Positions 6,406 to 12,784 of a stretch of 13,239 nucleotides of DNA are shown piece by piece. The position numbers and the translations under genes are program-made. The DNA is from an uncultured Georgenia sp. (lineage in GTDB: Bacteria; Actinomycetota; Actinomycetes; Actinomycetales; Actinomycetaceae). Numbering within the stretch: position 1 is the stretch's first letter; each line of letters begins with the position of its first letter. Location: the NCBI RefSeq assembly GCF_937958535.1, contig NZ_CALGNQ010000009.1, positions 1-13,239 of the forward strand, given 5' to 3'. The notes under the pieces were generated by a model. It was not told the origin of the DNA. It worked only from the letters and a program-made list of their open reading frames with translations, and did no database searches.

Positions 6406-6984
6406 TCAGGCCTCGGCGGGGGAGTCCTCGGTGGGAGGAGAGCCCTCCGCCGCCACCGGGCCCGCGACCGCGGGGAAGGGGTGGTACGTGCGGTTCGCGT
6501 AGACGAGCGGCACCGGCCGCTCGCGCTGGTGGGCGAGGACGGCGCGCAGCGTCACGAGCAGGCTGTCACCCACCGGGATCCGGGCGTCGACCTCCGCCCG
6601 CAGCCAGGCCGCCGTGCCGTGGAGCACCGGCTCACCCGTGGGCAGCGGGCACCAGCGCACGCCGGCGAACCGGTCCACGCCGCGGCGCGCGAACTGCCGG
6701 GCGACCTCCTCCTGGTCGGCGGCGAGGAAGTTGACCACGAGCGACTCCGCCGCCTCCACGGCCGGCCGCGACGACGACGTCGCTGCCAGGGAGAAGGCGA
6801 GGAGCGGCGGGTCGGCGGACACGGAGATCACCGACGTCGCGGTGAAGCCCACCGGTCCCTCGGGGGAGCGCAGCGTGACCACCGCGACCCCTGCCGGGTG
6901 GTGGCGGAACACCTGCTTGAACTGCGCGGGCGTGACCCCTGCGGAGTCGTCGCGGACGGGCCGCGCCGGCTGCTCCACGCTCAC
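6406..6984 (-). CDS. Flavin reductase-like domain protein (FMN-binding split barrel)
   Basis: This 192-residue protein of the flavin_reduct/DIM6-NTAB family supplies reduced FMN/FAD to two-component monooxygenases using NAD(P)H. The core starts with FRHHPAGVAVVT (26-37). It continues with the signature GFTATSVISVSADPPLLAFSL (46-66) and VVNFLA (83-88). It ends with GDSLLVTLRAV (139-149) and YANRTYHPF (162-170); many relatives have GDH where this has GDS. The last 20 or so residues are a Pro/Glu/Ser-rich tail beyond the usual fold. The start is GTG 6984, behind GGAGGAGAGG; a second GTG two codons on (6978) is equally well spaced. No monooxygenase partner is in the window, so the physiological acceptor is unknown. 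A simple FMN-binding role is the alternative. Confidence 0.88.
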   Translation of the reverse strand: MSVEQPARPVRDDSAGVTPAQFKQVFRHHPAGVAVVTLRSPEGPVGFTATSVISVSADPPLLAFSLAATSSSRPAVEAAESLVVNFLAADQEEVARQFARRGVDRFAGVRWCPLPTGEPVLHGTAAWLRAEVDARIPVGDSLLVTLRAVLAHQRERPVPLVYANRTYHPFPAVAGPVAAEGSPPTEDSPAEA

Positions 6985-7086
6985 GCCTCTCCTCCGCACA
7001 CGTCCAGGGTCCCAGCACCCGGCCCGCGCAGCGCGCGGACGGGTCACCTCCGGTCTACCCCGCGCGGGCCCCGTCCGTCGCCCCGC

Positions 7087-7115
7087 GCGTCCCACCGTCT
7101 CGCCCGGTGGGACGC
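7087..7115. repeat. Perfect 11-bp inverted repeat in the 285-bp gap 6985-7269
   Basis: GCGTCCCACCG (7087-7097) and its exact complement (7105-7115) flank a 7-nt loop. It lies about 100 bp upstream of the flavin reductase start. It could be an operator, a second terminator for the ABC operon, or a cruciform remnant. The rest of the gap holds a weaker CCCCCG / CGGGGG hairpin (7122-7142) and the operon terminator at 7228-7260. I see no credible gene or convincing promoter there. Confidence 0.5.
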
Positions 7116-7227
7116 ACCGGGCCCCCGACGACGCCCCGGGGGACGGCGGGCAGGGACGACGAGGGCCGCGGAGGGCGGAGGCTGGTGACGACGCCGGCCC
7201 GGCGGCGACGGGCCGCACGGGGGACGA

Positions 7228-7260
7228 GACGGCCCGGTCCCCCGGGGGTGCCGGGCCGTC
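7228..7260 (-). terminator. Terminator of the sugar ABC operon
   Basis: GACGGCCCGG (7228-7237) pairs exactly with CCGGGCCGTC (7251-7260), and an inner CCCCC/GGGGG extends the stem. It begins 9 nt after the stop codon of the last permease gene on the minus strand. Confidence 0.75.
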
Positions 7261-7269
7261 ATCGGCACC

Positions 7270-8178
7270 TCAGCCCTTGACCGAACCCGACATGAGGCCG
7301 CCGATGAAGTACTTGCCGAGCACGATGTACACCACGAGCGTGGGCAGCGAGGCGAACAGCGCGCCGGCCATCGAGACGCCGTAGTTCTGCAGCAGCGCCC
7401 CGTTGGCGAGGTTGTTCAGCGCCAGGGTCACCGGTCCGTTCGCGCTGGAGGAGAAGAACACCGCGAAGAGGAAGTCGTTCCACGCCGAGGTGAACTGCCA
7501 GATGAGCACGACGACGAAGCCCGGGGCGGAGACGGGGAGGATCACCGAGAAGTACGTGCGCAGCATCCCCGCACCGTCCACCCGGGCCGCCTCGATCATC
7601 TCCGCCGGCACCGACTGGTAGTAGTTCCGGAAGATCAGCGTGGTGATCGGGATGCCGTAGATGACGTGGAGGATGATCAGCGACGGGACACCGGAGGGGA
7701 TGTTGGCGCTGAGCATGAGCTCCAGGAGCGGGATCATCACCGCCTGGTAGGGGATGAACATCCCGAAGAGGATGAGCGTGAAGACGATGTTCGCGCCGCG
7801 GAAGGACCACCGCGAGAGCACGAAGCCGTTCATCGACCCGAGCATCGCGGCGATGAGCGACGCCGGGACGACCATCTGCACGGTGCGCCAGAGCGAGGGG
7901 GCCAGCGCGTCCCACGCGGCGACCCAGTTCTCCGTCGTCCACTCCGTCGGCAGCGACCAGGCCCGCGCCGGGGAGGCGTCACCCGGGCCCTTGAAGCTCG
8001 TGACGAACAGGACGTAGACGGGGACGAGGACGACGAGGAGGAAGAACAGCAGCAGGGCGTAGCGCACGGTCCGCCCGACGGTGAAGCCGCCGCCGCGCGG
8101 CTTGCGCGTGGGGATCGGCTCGGGGGCGCTGCCGGCCGAGACCGGGGGCACGGGCAGGGTTGCGGACGTCGACGTCAT
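7270..8178 (-). CDS. Sugar ABC transporter permease, MalG-like (CUT1 family)
   Basis: This 302-residue inner-membrane permease has a cytoplasmic Pro-rich N-terminus of about 35 residues and then six predicted helices. The first is about 38-60. The rest lie between about 100 and 295. The cytoplasmic EAA loop that docks the ATPase is clear (residues 196-220: EAARVDGAG, then ILPVSAPG). It would pair with the upstream MalF-like permease to form the sugar channel. ATG 8178 lies 1 nt after the preceding TGA (8182-8180), indicating translational coupling, with AGAGGGG upstream. It is the last gene of the operon, followed by the hairpin at 7228-7260. Substrate specificity is set by the binding protein, which here resembles glucose/mannose binders. 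Confidence 0.95.
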   Translation of the reverse strand: MTSTSATLPVPPVSAGSAPEPIPTRKPRGGGFTVGRTVRYALLLFFLLVVLVPVYVLFVTSFKGPGDASPARAWSLPTEWTTENWVAAWDALAPSLWRTVQMVVPASLIAAMLGSMNGFVLSRWSFRGANIVFTLILFGMFIPYQAVMIPLLELMLSANIPSGVPSLIILHVIYGIPITTLIFRNYYQSVPAEMIEAARVDGAGMLRTYFSVILPVSAPGFVVVLIWQFTSAWNDFLFAVFFSSSANGPVTLALNNLANGALLQNYGVSMAGALFASLPTLVVYIVLGKYFIGGLMSGSVKG

Positions 8179-8179
8179 G

Positions 8180-9082
8180 TCAGCCCCTCTCCGACCGGGC
8201 GTTGTGGATGAGGTAGGGCACGATGACCACGGCGACGATGAGGAGGAGGATCGCCCCCACGGCGGCGCTGTTCGCGTAGTCGAAGCTCGACTTGTACACG
8301 TACATGTCGATCGCCGGCACCTTGGTCTGGTAGTTGGCCGGCTTGGAGATCGACATGATGAGGTCGAACGACTTCAGCGACATGTGCCCGATGATGACGA
8401 GCGCGCTGAGCACCACCGGGGACAGCTGCGGGAAGAGCACGTGCCGGTAGAGCTTCCACTCCGAGGCGCCGTCCATCCGGCCCGCCTCGCGCAGCTCCTC
8501 GGGGATGCCGCGGAAGCCGGCGAGGAAGAGCGCCATGACGTAGCCCGACAGCTGCCAGATCGCCGGCAGCGCGATGGCGACGATGCCCCAGGTGACGTTG
8601 TTCCACCACGGGTTCTGCAGGAAGTCCAGACCGATGATCTGGAAGAGCCGGTTCAGGCCGCTGGCGGACTCGCCCTGGTTGGAGTTGAGCAGCCAGCGCC
8701 ACACGACGCCGGAGGCGACGAACGACACGGCCATCGGGAAGAGGTAGACCGACCGGAAGATCCCCTCACCCCGCAGCGGCTTGTCCAGCAGCCAGGCCCA
8801 CAGGAAGCCCAGCACCATCGTCCCGACGAGGAACACCACCGTGTAGAGCAGGAGGTTCTTCAGCGAGTGCTGGAAGGCCTCGCTACCGAGCAGGGTGAGG
8901 TAGTTGTCCAGCCCCACGAAGCTCACGGGGGTCTGGCCGGTGGCCTGCGGCGCGGTGTGGTTGTCGGTCATCGACGTCCGGACGTTGACGGCGATGAGCC
9001 CGTAGACGAAGACCGCGACGAGCACCATGGAGGGGGCCAGCAGCAGGACGGGCGGGCCCCACCTGCGGACGGACCGGGTCAA
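8180..9082 (-). CDS. Sugar ABC transporter permease, MalF-like (CUT1 family), TTG start
   Basis: This 300-residue permease has a first helix at about residues 11-33, then a periplasmic stretch with FVGLDNYLTLL (55-65). Five more helices and an EAA loop (196-221: EELREAGRMDG, then LFPQLSP) follow. It is the heterodimer partner of the next gene. The start is assigned to TTG 9082 because an ideal GGAGG (9094-9090) lies 7 nt upstream and the next residues (Thr-Arg-Ser-Val-Arg-Arg) form a normal short basic leader before the first helix. The frame is open far upstream, but that region is antisense-coding for the binding protein. The start is about 70 nt from the binding-protein stop, with a strong hairpin in between. 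Confidence 0.93.
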   Translation of the reverse strand: MTRSVRRWGPPVLLLAPSMVLVAVFVYGLIAVNVRTSMTDNHTAPQATGQTPVSFVGLDNYLTLLGSEAFQHSLKNLLLYTVVFLVGTMVLGFLWAWLLDKPLRGEGIFRSVYLFPMAVSFVASGVVWRWLLNSNQGESASGLNRLFQIIGLDFLQNPWWNNVTWGIVAIALPAIWQLSGYVMALFLAGFRGIPEELREAGRMDGASEWKLYRHVLFPQLSPVVLSALVIIGHMSLKSFDLIMSISKPANYQTKVPAIDMYVYKSSFDYANSAAVGAILLLIVAVVIVPYLIHNARSERG

Positions 9083-9111
9083 CGCTTCACCTCCGAGAAG
9101 TAGGGGACCGG

Positions 9112-9147
9112 GGCGGTGCGGGCCGGCGTTGCCCGGCCCGCACCGCC
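9112..9147 (-). other. Intercistronic GC hairpin between binding-protein and permease genes
   Basis: A perfect 15-bp stem, GGCGGTGCGGGCCGG (9112-9126) against 9133-9147, has a 6-nt loop. It lies just after the binding-protein stop (9153-9155) and before the TTG-initiated permease. By analogy with malE-malF type operons, such a stem protects the upstream mRNA or partly terminates transcription, so that binding protein exceeds permeases. Confidence 0.7.
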
Positions 9148-9152
9148 GCGGG

Positions 9153-10415
9153 TCAGCGTGCGGTGGCCGCGGCCAGCTCGCTCTGGAAGGTCGCCAGGTC
9201 CGAGGCGCCGGCGGTGTACTTGCTCGTCGCGTCGGAGACGGCGTTGAGCACCGCGATCGGGCTCGCCGCACCGTGGGCCAGCGACGGGACGATGGTGTCC
9301 CGGGCGTAGGACTCGATGGCGGTCTGCTGGTACTCGGAGAACTCCGCCGGGTCGGCGTCGGTGCGGGCGGGGATGGAGCCCTTCGCCTTGTTGAAAGCGG
9401 TCTGTCCCTCGAGGGAGCCGACCGTCTCGAGCCAGGCCTTGGCGCCGTCCGGGTTGGGGGCGCCGACCGGCAGGGTGAAGGAGTCGGCCAGGAAGCCGAA
9501 CTGGTCCTGGGAGCCCGGCACCGGGAAGTGGACGTACTCGGCCTCCTGCTCCTCGAAGGCCGCCACGGCCCAGTCGCCCATGACGTTGTACGCGGCCGAG
9601 CCGTCGATGACCATCTGGGTGGCCTCGGGCCAGTCGAGGCCGTCACGGTCGGTGTTGGTGAAGGCCATGAGAGTCTCGAAGGTCTCCAGGGCGGAGGTCA
9701 CCTCGGCACCCTCCCAGTCGGTGGAGCCGTCCCACAGGCCGATGTAGGCGTCGGCGCCGAGCTCGGACATGAGCACGGTCTCCAGCAGGTGGACCTGGGT
9801 CCAGGTCGTGGCCACCGACAGCGGGGTGACGCCGGCGTCCTGGACGGTCTCCAGCTGGTCGATCCACTCGTCCATCGACGCCGGGGGCGCGCTCGGGTCG
9901 ATGCCGGCCTCCTCGAGCACGGTGGGGTTGGCCCACACGACGTTGGAGCGGTGGATGTTCGACGGGATGGAGTAGATGGCGCCGTCCACGGTCACCAGGT
10001 CGATGAGGTCCTGGGGGAAGACGTCGGTGAGGCCGAACTCCTCGTAGAGGTCGGAGACGTCCTCGAGCTGGCCGGCCTCGATGTAGTCCTTGAGCTCCTC
10101 GCCGGCGTGGCCCTGGAAGGTGTCCGGCGGGTCGTTGGCCTGGAGGCGGGACTGCAGCAGGTCCTTCGCCGCCGAGCCGGCACCACCGGCCACGGCGCCG
10201 TTGACGAACTCGATGTCCGGGTGCTGCTCGTTGAACACCTCGACCATGGCGTCCAGCCCGAGCTTCTCCGAGCCGGAGGCCCACCAGGTGAAGACCTCGA
10301 CCCGGTTGCCGCCGCCCTCACCACCGCCGCCGTCGTCGTCGCCCGAACCGCCGCCACAGGCGGCCAGGGTGAGGCTCGCTGCTGCGACTGCAGCGACCAC
10401 TGTCATCCGTCGCAT
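9153..10415 (-). CDS. Sugar-binding lipoprotein of an ABC importer, glucose/mannose (GlcE/GtsA)-like
   Basis: This 420-residue extracytoplasmic lipoprotein has a signal peptide MRRMTVVAAVAAASLTLAAC with lipobox Cys at residue 20. A Gly/Asp-rich linker runs to about residue 37, and a family 1 solute-binding domain follows. The segments VEVFTWWASGSE (39-50), AVAGGAGSAAK (74-84), DTFQGHAGEEL (98-108), SIPSNIHRSNVVW, TTWTQVHLLE and YNVMGDWAV closely resemble the Thermus glucose/galactose-binding protein and Pseudomonas GtsA. A monosaccharide such as glucose or mannose is therefore the best substrate guess, based on remembered similarity. ATG 10415 is chosen because AAGGAG lies 5 nt before it; GTG 10421 overlaps that site. 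It is the first transporter gene after the ROK regulator, with a 117-nt gap holding a palindrome and probable promoter. Confidence 0.94.
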   Translation of the reverse strand: MRRMTVVAAVAAASLTLAACGGGSGDDDGGGGEGGGNRVEVFTWWASGSEKLGLDAMVEVFNEQHPDIEFVNGAVAGGAGSAAKDLLQSRLQANDPPDTFQGHAGEELKDYIEAGQLEDVSDLYEEFGLTDVFPQDLIDLVTVDGAIYSIPSNIHRSNVVWANPTVLEEAGIDPSAPPASMDEWIDQLETVQDAGVTPLSVATTWTQVHLLETVLMSELGADAYIGLWDGSTDWEGAEVTSALETFETLMAFTNTDRDGLDWPEATQMVIDGSAAYNVMGDWAVAAFEEQEAEYVHFPVPGSQDQFGFLADSFTLPVGAPNPDGAKAWLETVGSLEGQTAFNKAKGSIPARTDADPAEFSEYQQTAIESYARDTIVPSLAHGAASPIAVLNAVSDATSKYTAGASDLATFQSELAAATAR

Positions 10416-10505
10416 TGTCACTCCTTGGAAAACTGCGTTGTCTCCGGGCCGAGACGGCGTCGCGGCCGTTGGGGCCGGCGGGGGACCGGGCCCGTGGATG
10501 GACTA

Positions 10506-10541
10506 ATTCTTGCGTCAGGAAGGTGACGTTCGTCAACTTCC
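10506..10541 (-). promoter_or_regulatory. Candidate promoter and operator of the sugar ABC operon
   Basis: On the minus strand TTGACG (10536-10531) is followed after 19 nt by AAGAAT (10511-10506), a plausible though wide-spaced sigma-A type promoter. The -35 lies inside an imperfect palindrome, GGAAGGTGACG (10518-10528), TT, CGTCAACTTCC (10531-10541), with one mismatched pair. The same palindrome contains the ROK stop codon (10533-10535). It fits a repressor site, probably for the adjacent ROK protein. Being an inverted repeat at a gene end, it could alternatively act as a weak terminator. Confidence 0.5.
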
Positions 10542-11741
10542 AAGAGAAAGTGACACCGTTTCGTGATGCTCCGCCTCGACGGCGGTGCGGGCTGCGAGGG
10601 CGATCGCGCCGACGAGCTCGGAGCGGTTGTCCAGCGCCGCCGGACGTACGTCGACCACGTTGCCGTTGGCCGGGATGGAGCTGCGCACGACGGTGTCGCG
10701 GACCGCGTCGAGGAACGGGGATCCGGCGGCGACGAGGGGGCCGCCGACGACGATGACCGCGGGGTTGAGGATGTTGCACATGACGGCGAGCCCGCGGCCG
10801 ACGGCGCGGCCGACGTCGGTGATGGCCCGCAGGCACGCCCGGTTGCCGCGCTCGGCCAGCCGCAGGACCTCGTGGAGGTCGATCTCCTCCCCGAGCGTGG
10901 GGGAGAGCATGGCCAGCAGGCTGGGCACCGAGGCGACCGTCTCCAGGCACCCCCGGCTCCCGCAGCGGCACACCGCCCCCTCCGGCTCGATCGGGGTGTG
11001 CCCCAGCTCGCCCGCCGTGCCGCCCGCGCCGCGGTGCAGCCGCCCGCCCAGGAGCAGCCCGGAGCCGATCCCGGTGGAGACCTTGACGTAGATGGCGTCG
11101 GTGCAGCCGCGGGCCGCACCGTGCCGCCACTCGCCGAGGATGCCGAGGTTGGCGTCGTTGTCGATGGACACCGGGACCCGCAGGTGGGTGCCGAGCACCG
11201 AGACGATGTCGTAGCCCACCCACTCCGGCAGGATCGAGCCGGTCGCGATGAGCCGTGAGTCCTCCTCGATCGGGCCGGGCAGCCCGACCCCGACGGCGCG
11301 CAGGTCGGTGGGGGTGTGGCCGGTGCGCTCGAGCAGCTCGTCGATGTAGTCCTGGACCACGCGGGTGGTGTGCTCGCGGTCCTGGCCGGCCGGCACCGGG
11401 ACGTACTCCTCGGCCAGCACCGACTCGTCGCGGCGCGCGACGGCGACCCGGGCGTGCCGCCGTCCGATGTCGACGCCGACGATGACCCCGGGCGGCGTCG
11501 CGAGCCGCAGCAGCCGCGCGGGTCGGCCGCGCTGCCGCCGGGTGCTCGCCGGAGCCTCCTCCACGAGGTCGGCAGCGATGAGGTCGGCGACGACGCTCGA
11601 CGCCGTGGTCGGGGACACGCGCAGCTCCCGGGCCAGGTCCGCCCGGGAGAGCGCCCCGTGGGCACGCAGGAGCGCCAGCGCCGCGCGCCGGTTGGCCTCA
11701 CGGAGCCGGTGCGCCCCGCGAGGGGTCCGAGGACCGCCCAT
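10533..11741 (-). CDS. ROK-family transcriptional regulator (NagC/XylR-type repressor)
   Basis: This 402-residue protein combines an N-terminal winged helix-turn-helix (about residues 19-62, with LSRADLARELRVSPTTASSVV) and a sugar-kinase-like ROK domain. The ROK domain shows VGVDIG (88-93), IDNDAN (193-198), which keeps the kinase-type Asp, and STGIGSGLLLGG (222-233). The ROK zinc motif is intact: H248 followed by C258-R-C260-G-S-R-G-C265-L-E267. Repressors of this kind sense a sugar or sugar phosphate and control neighbouring transporters; here the gene is first in line with a sugar ABC operon on the same strand. ATG 11741 is chosen because AAGGGG ends 6 nt upstream; GTG 11747 overlaps that site. 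The promoter at 11772-11801 contains a palindrome, suggesting autoregulation. Residual sugar-kinase activity cannot be excluded but is unlikely in an HTH-bearing member. Confidence 0.94.
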   Translation of the reverse strand: MGGPRTPRGAHRLREANRRAALALLRAHGALSRADLARELRVSPTTASSVVADLIAADLVEEAPASTRRQRGRPARLLRLATPPGVIVGVDIGRRHARVAVARRDESVLAEEYVPVPAGQDREHTTRVVQDYIDELLERTGHTPTDLRAVGVGLPGPIEEDSRLIATGSILPEWVGYDIVSVLGTHLRVPVSIDNDANLGILGEWRHGAARGCTDAIYVKVSTGIGSGLLLGGRLHRGAGGTAGELGHTPIEPEGAVCRCGSRGCLETVASVPSLLAMLSPTLGEEIDLHEVLRLAERGNRACLRAITDVGRAVGRGLAVMCNILNPAVIVVGGPLVAAGSPFLDAVRDTVVRSSIPANGNVVDVRPAALDNRSELVGAIALAARTAVEAEHHETVSLSLGS

Positions 11742-11770
11742 GGTCACCCCTTATCTTCACTGAATGGTCT

Positions 11771-11801
11771 AAATATGGGTCGCTGACCCGTATTTCGTCA
11801 A
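11771..11801 (-). promoter_or_regulatory. rok promoter with palindromic operator between -35 and -10
   Basis: On the minus strand TTGACG (11801-11796) is followed after 18 nt by CATATT (11777-11772). Transcription would start near 11765 and give a short leader with AAGGGG before ATG 11741. An 11-bp inverted repeat, AAATATGGGTC (11771-11781) against 11785-11795 with a 3-nt GCT centre and one mismatch, fills the spacer and overlaps the -10. This is the expected geometry of a repressor site. Confidence 0.65.
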
Positions 11802-11860
11802 CCGCCTGCAGATGACGATCCGGTGACGGTTCGCGCCGCCGTCCTACCCGCGGGTTCGGC

Positions 11861-11866
11861 TAGCCT
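11861..11866 (+). promoter_or_regulatory. -10 element of a leaderless purU message
   Basis: TAGCCT is followed by exactly 7 nt and then GTG 11874. There is no Shine-Dalgarno-like sequence in the 20 nt before the start and no clear -35. The geometry is identical to TAACCT-N7-GTG at 2264-2279. Confidence 0.6.
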
Positions 11867-11873
11867 CGGGCGC

Positions 11874-12725
11874 GTGATCCGCGACCAGCACCTCGTCCTG
11901 TCCCTGTCCTGCCCCGACCGACCCGGCATCGTGCGTGCCGTCGCCGGGCTGCTGGCCGACCACGGCGGGAACATCACCGAGTCCCAGCAGTTCGGTGACG
12001 CCTCGACGGGGCTGTTCTTCATGCGTGTCCAGGTCGAGGTCGGCGAGTCCCGCGAGCGGCTGGAGGAGTCGCTGGCCCGGCTCGCCGACGAGTTCAAGAT
12101 GACCTGGCAGCTCGACGTCGTCGGCCGCCGGATGCGCACGCTCATCCTCGTCTCCAAGGCCGGCCACTGCCTCAGCGACCTCGGCTACCGGGAGCGCAGC
12201 GACCGCCTCCCCATCGAGGTCGTCGGCGTCGTGTCCAACCATCGCGACCTCGAGCCGATGGCCGAGTTCTACGGCTACCCCTTCCACCACATCCCGGTGA
12301 CGCCCGAGACCAAGCCCGCCGCCGAGGCGCGGCTGCTCGAGCTCGTCGAGGAGCACGACGTCGAGCTCGTCGTGCTCGCCCGCTACATGCAGGTGCTCTC
12401 CGACGACCTGTGCAGCCGCCTCGAGGGACGGGTCATCAACATCCACCACTCCTTCCTCCCCAGCTTCAAGGGCGCCCGGCCCTACGCCCAGGCGCACAGC
12501 CGCGGGGTCAAGCTCATCGGCGCCACCGCCCACTACGTCACCGCCGAGCTCGACGAGGGCCCGATCATCGAGCAGGACGTCGAGCGGGTGGACCACAGCG
12601 ACGACGTGCGCGAGATGGTCGCGCTGGGGGAGGACGTCGAGCGGCGGGTGCTGGCCCGCGCGGTGCGCTGGCACGCCGAGCACCGGGTGCTGCGCGACGG
12701 CCGCCGCACCGTCGTCTTCCGCTGA
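11874..12725 (+). CDS. purU: Formyltetrahydrofolate deformylase
   Basis: This 283-residue cytoplasmic enzyme hydrolyses 10-formyl-THF to THF and formate, balancing one-carbon pools and feeding formate to purine synthesis in some bacteria. An N-terminal ACT domain (about 1-80, opening LVLSLSCPDRPGIVRAVAGLL) precedes a formyltransferase-type domain. The GART-family catalytic triad is present as N189 and H191 (in INIHHSFLPSFKGARPY) and D227 (in AELDEGPII), with the 2- and 36-residue spacings seen in E. coli GART (N106/H108/D144). The frame is open further upstream. GTG 11874 is preferred because it gives the standard length, starts the ACT domain at once, and lies 7 nt after TAGCCT. The gene is divergent from rok across 132 bp and is followed by a GNAT gene 59 nt on. 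Confidence 0.96.
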   Translation: MIRDQHLVLSLSCPDRPGIVRAVAGLLADHGGNITESQQFGDASTGLFFMRVQVEVGESRERLEESLARLADEFKMTWQLDVVGRRMRTLILVSKAGHCLSDLGYRERSDRLPIEVVGVVSNHRDLEPMAEFYGYPFHHIPVTPETKPAAEARLLELVEEHDVELVVLARYMQVLSDDLCSRLEGRVINIHHSFLPSFKGARPYAQAHSRGVKLIGATAHYVTAELDEGPIIEQDVERVDHSDDVREMVALGEDVERRVLARAVRWHAEHRVLRDGRRTVVFR

Positions 12726-12769
12726 GCGCGGATCGCGGCGTGGACGTTGCTGCTCCGACCCCGCCGCGG

Positions 12770-12778
12770 TGCGAGGAT
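12770..12778 (+). promoter_or_regulatory. Possible extended -10 (TGC-GAGGAT) or Shine-Dalgarno before the GNAT gene
   Basis: TGC (12770-12772) and GAGGAT (12773-12778) lie 6 nt before ATG 12785, copying the spacing of TGC-CACAAT-N6-ATG at 2567-2584. GAGG can equally be read as a Shine-Dalgarno sequence 8 nt from the start, so the two readings cannot be separated by eye. Confidence 0.3.
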
Positions 12779-12784
12779 GACGCC

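Noticed and set aside
7044..7268. Small minus-strand frame in the gap between the permease and flavin reductase genes
   Set aside because: It is Arg/Pro-rich, overlaps the terminator and inverted repeats, and has no ribosome-binding site or recognisable domain.
8081..9103. Long plus-strand open frame opposite the permease genes
   Set aside because: It is rich in His/Glu/Asp/Gln with no hydrophobic core or domain, and exactly antisense to two clear permeases.
9083..9646. N-terminal extension of the MalF-like permease frame
   Set aside because: It is antisense to the binding-protein gene and of shadow composition (Ser/Pro/Arg/Thr). TTG 9082 has an ideal ribosome-binding site.
10441..10500. 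GC-rich leader of the binding-protein gene as a structured attenuator
   Set aside because: Several GGCC/CCGG stretches could pair, but no long or unique stem stands out over what this composition gives by chance.
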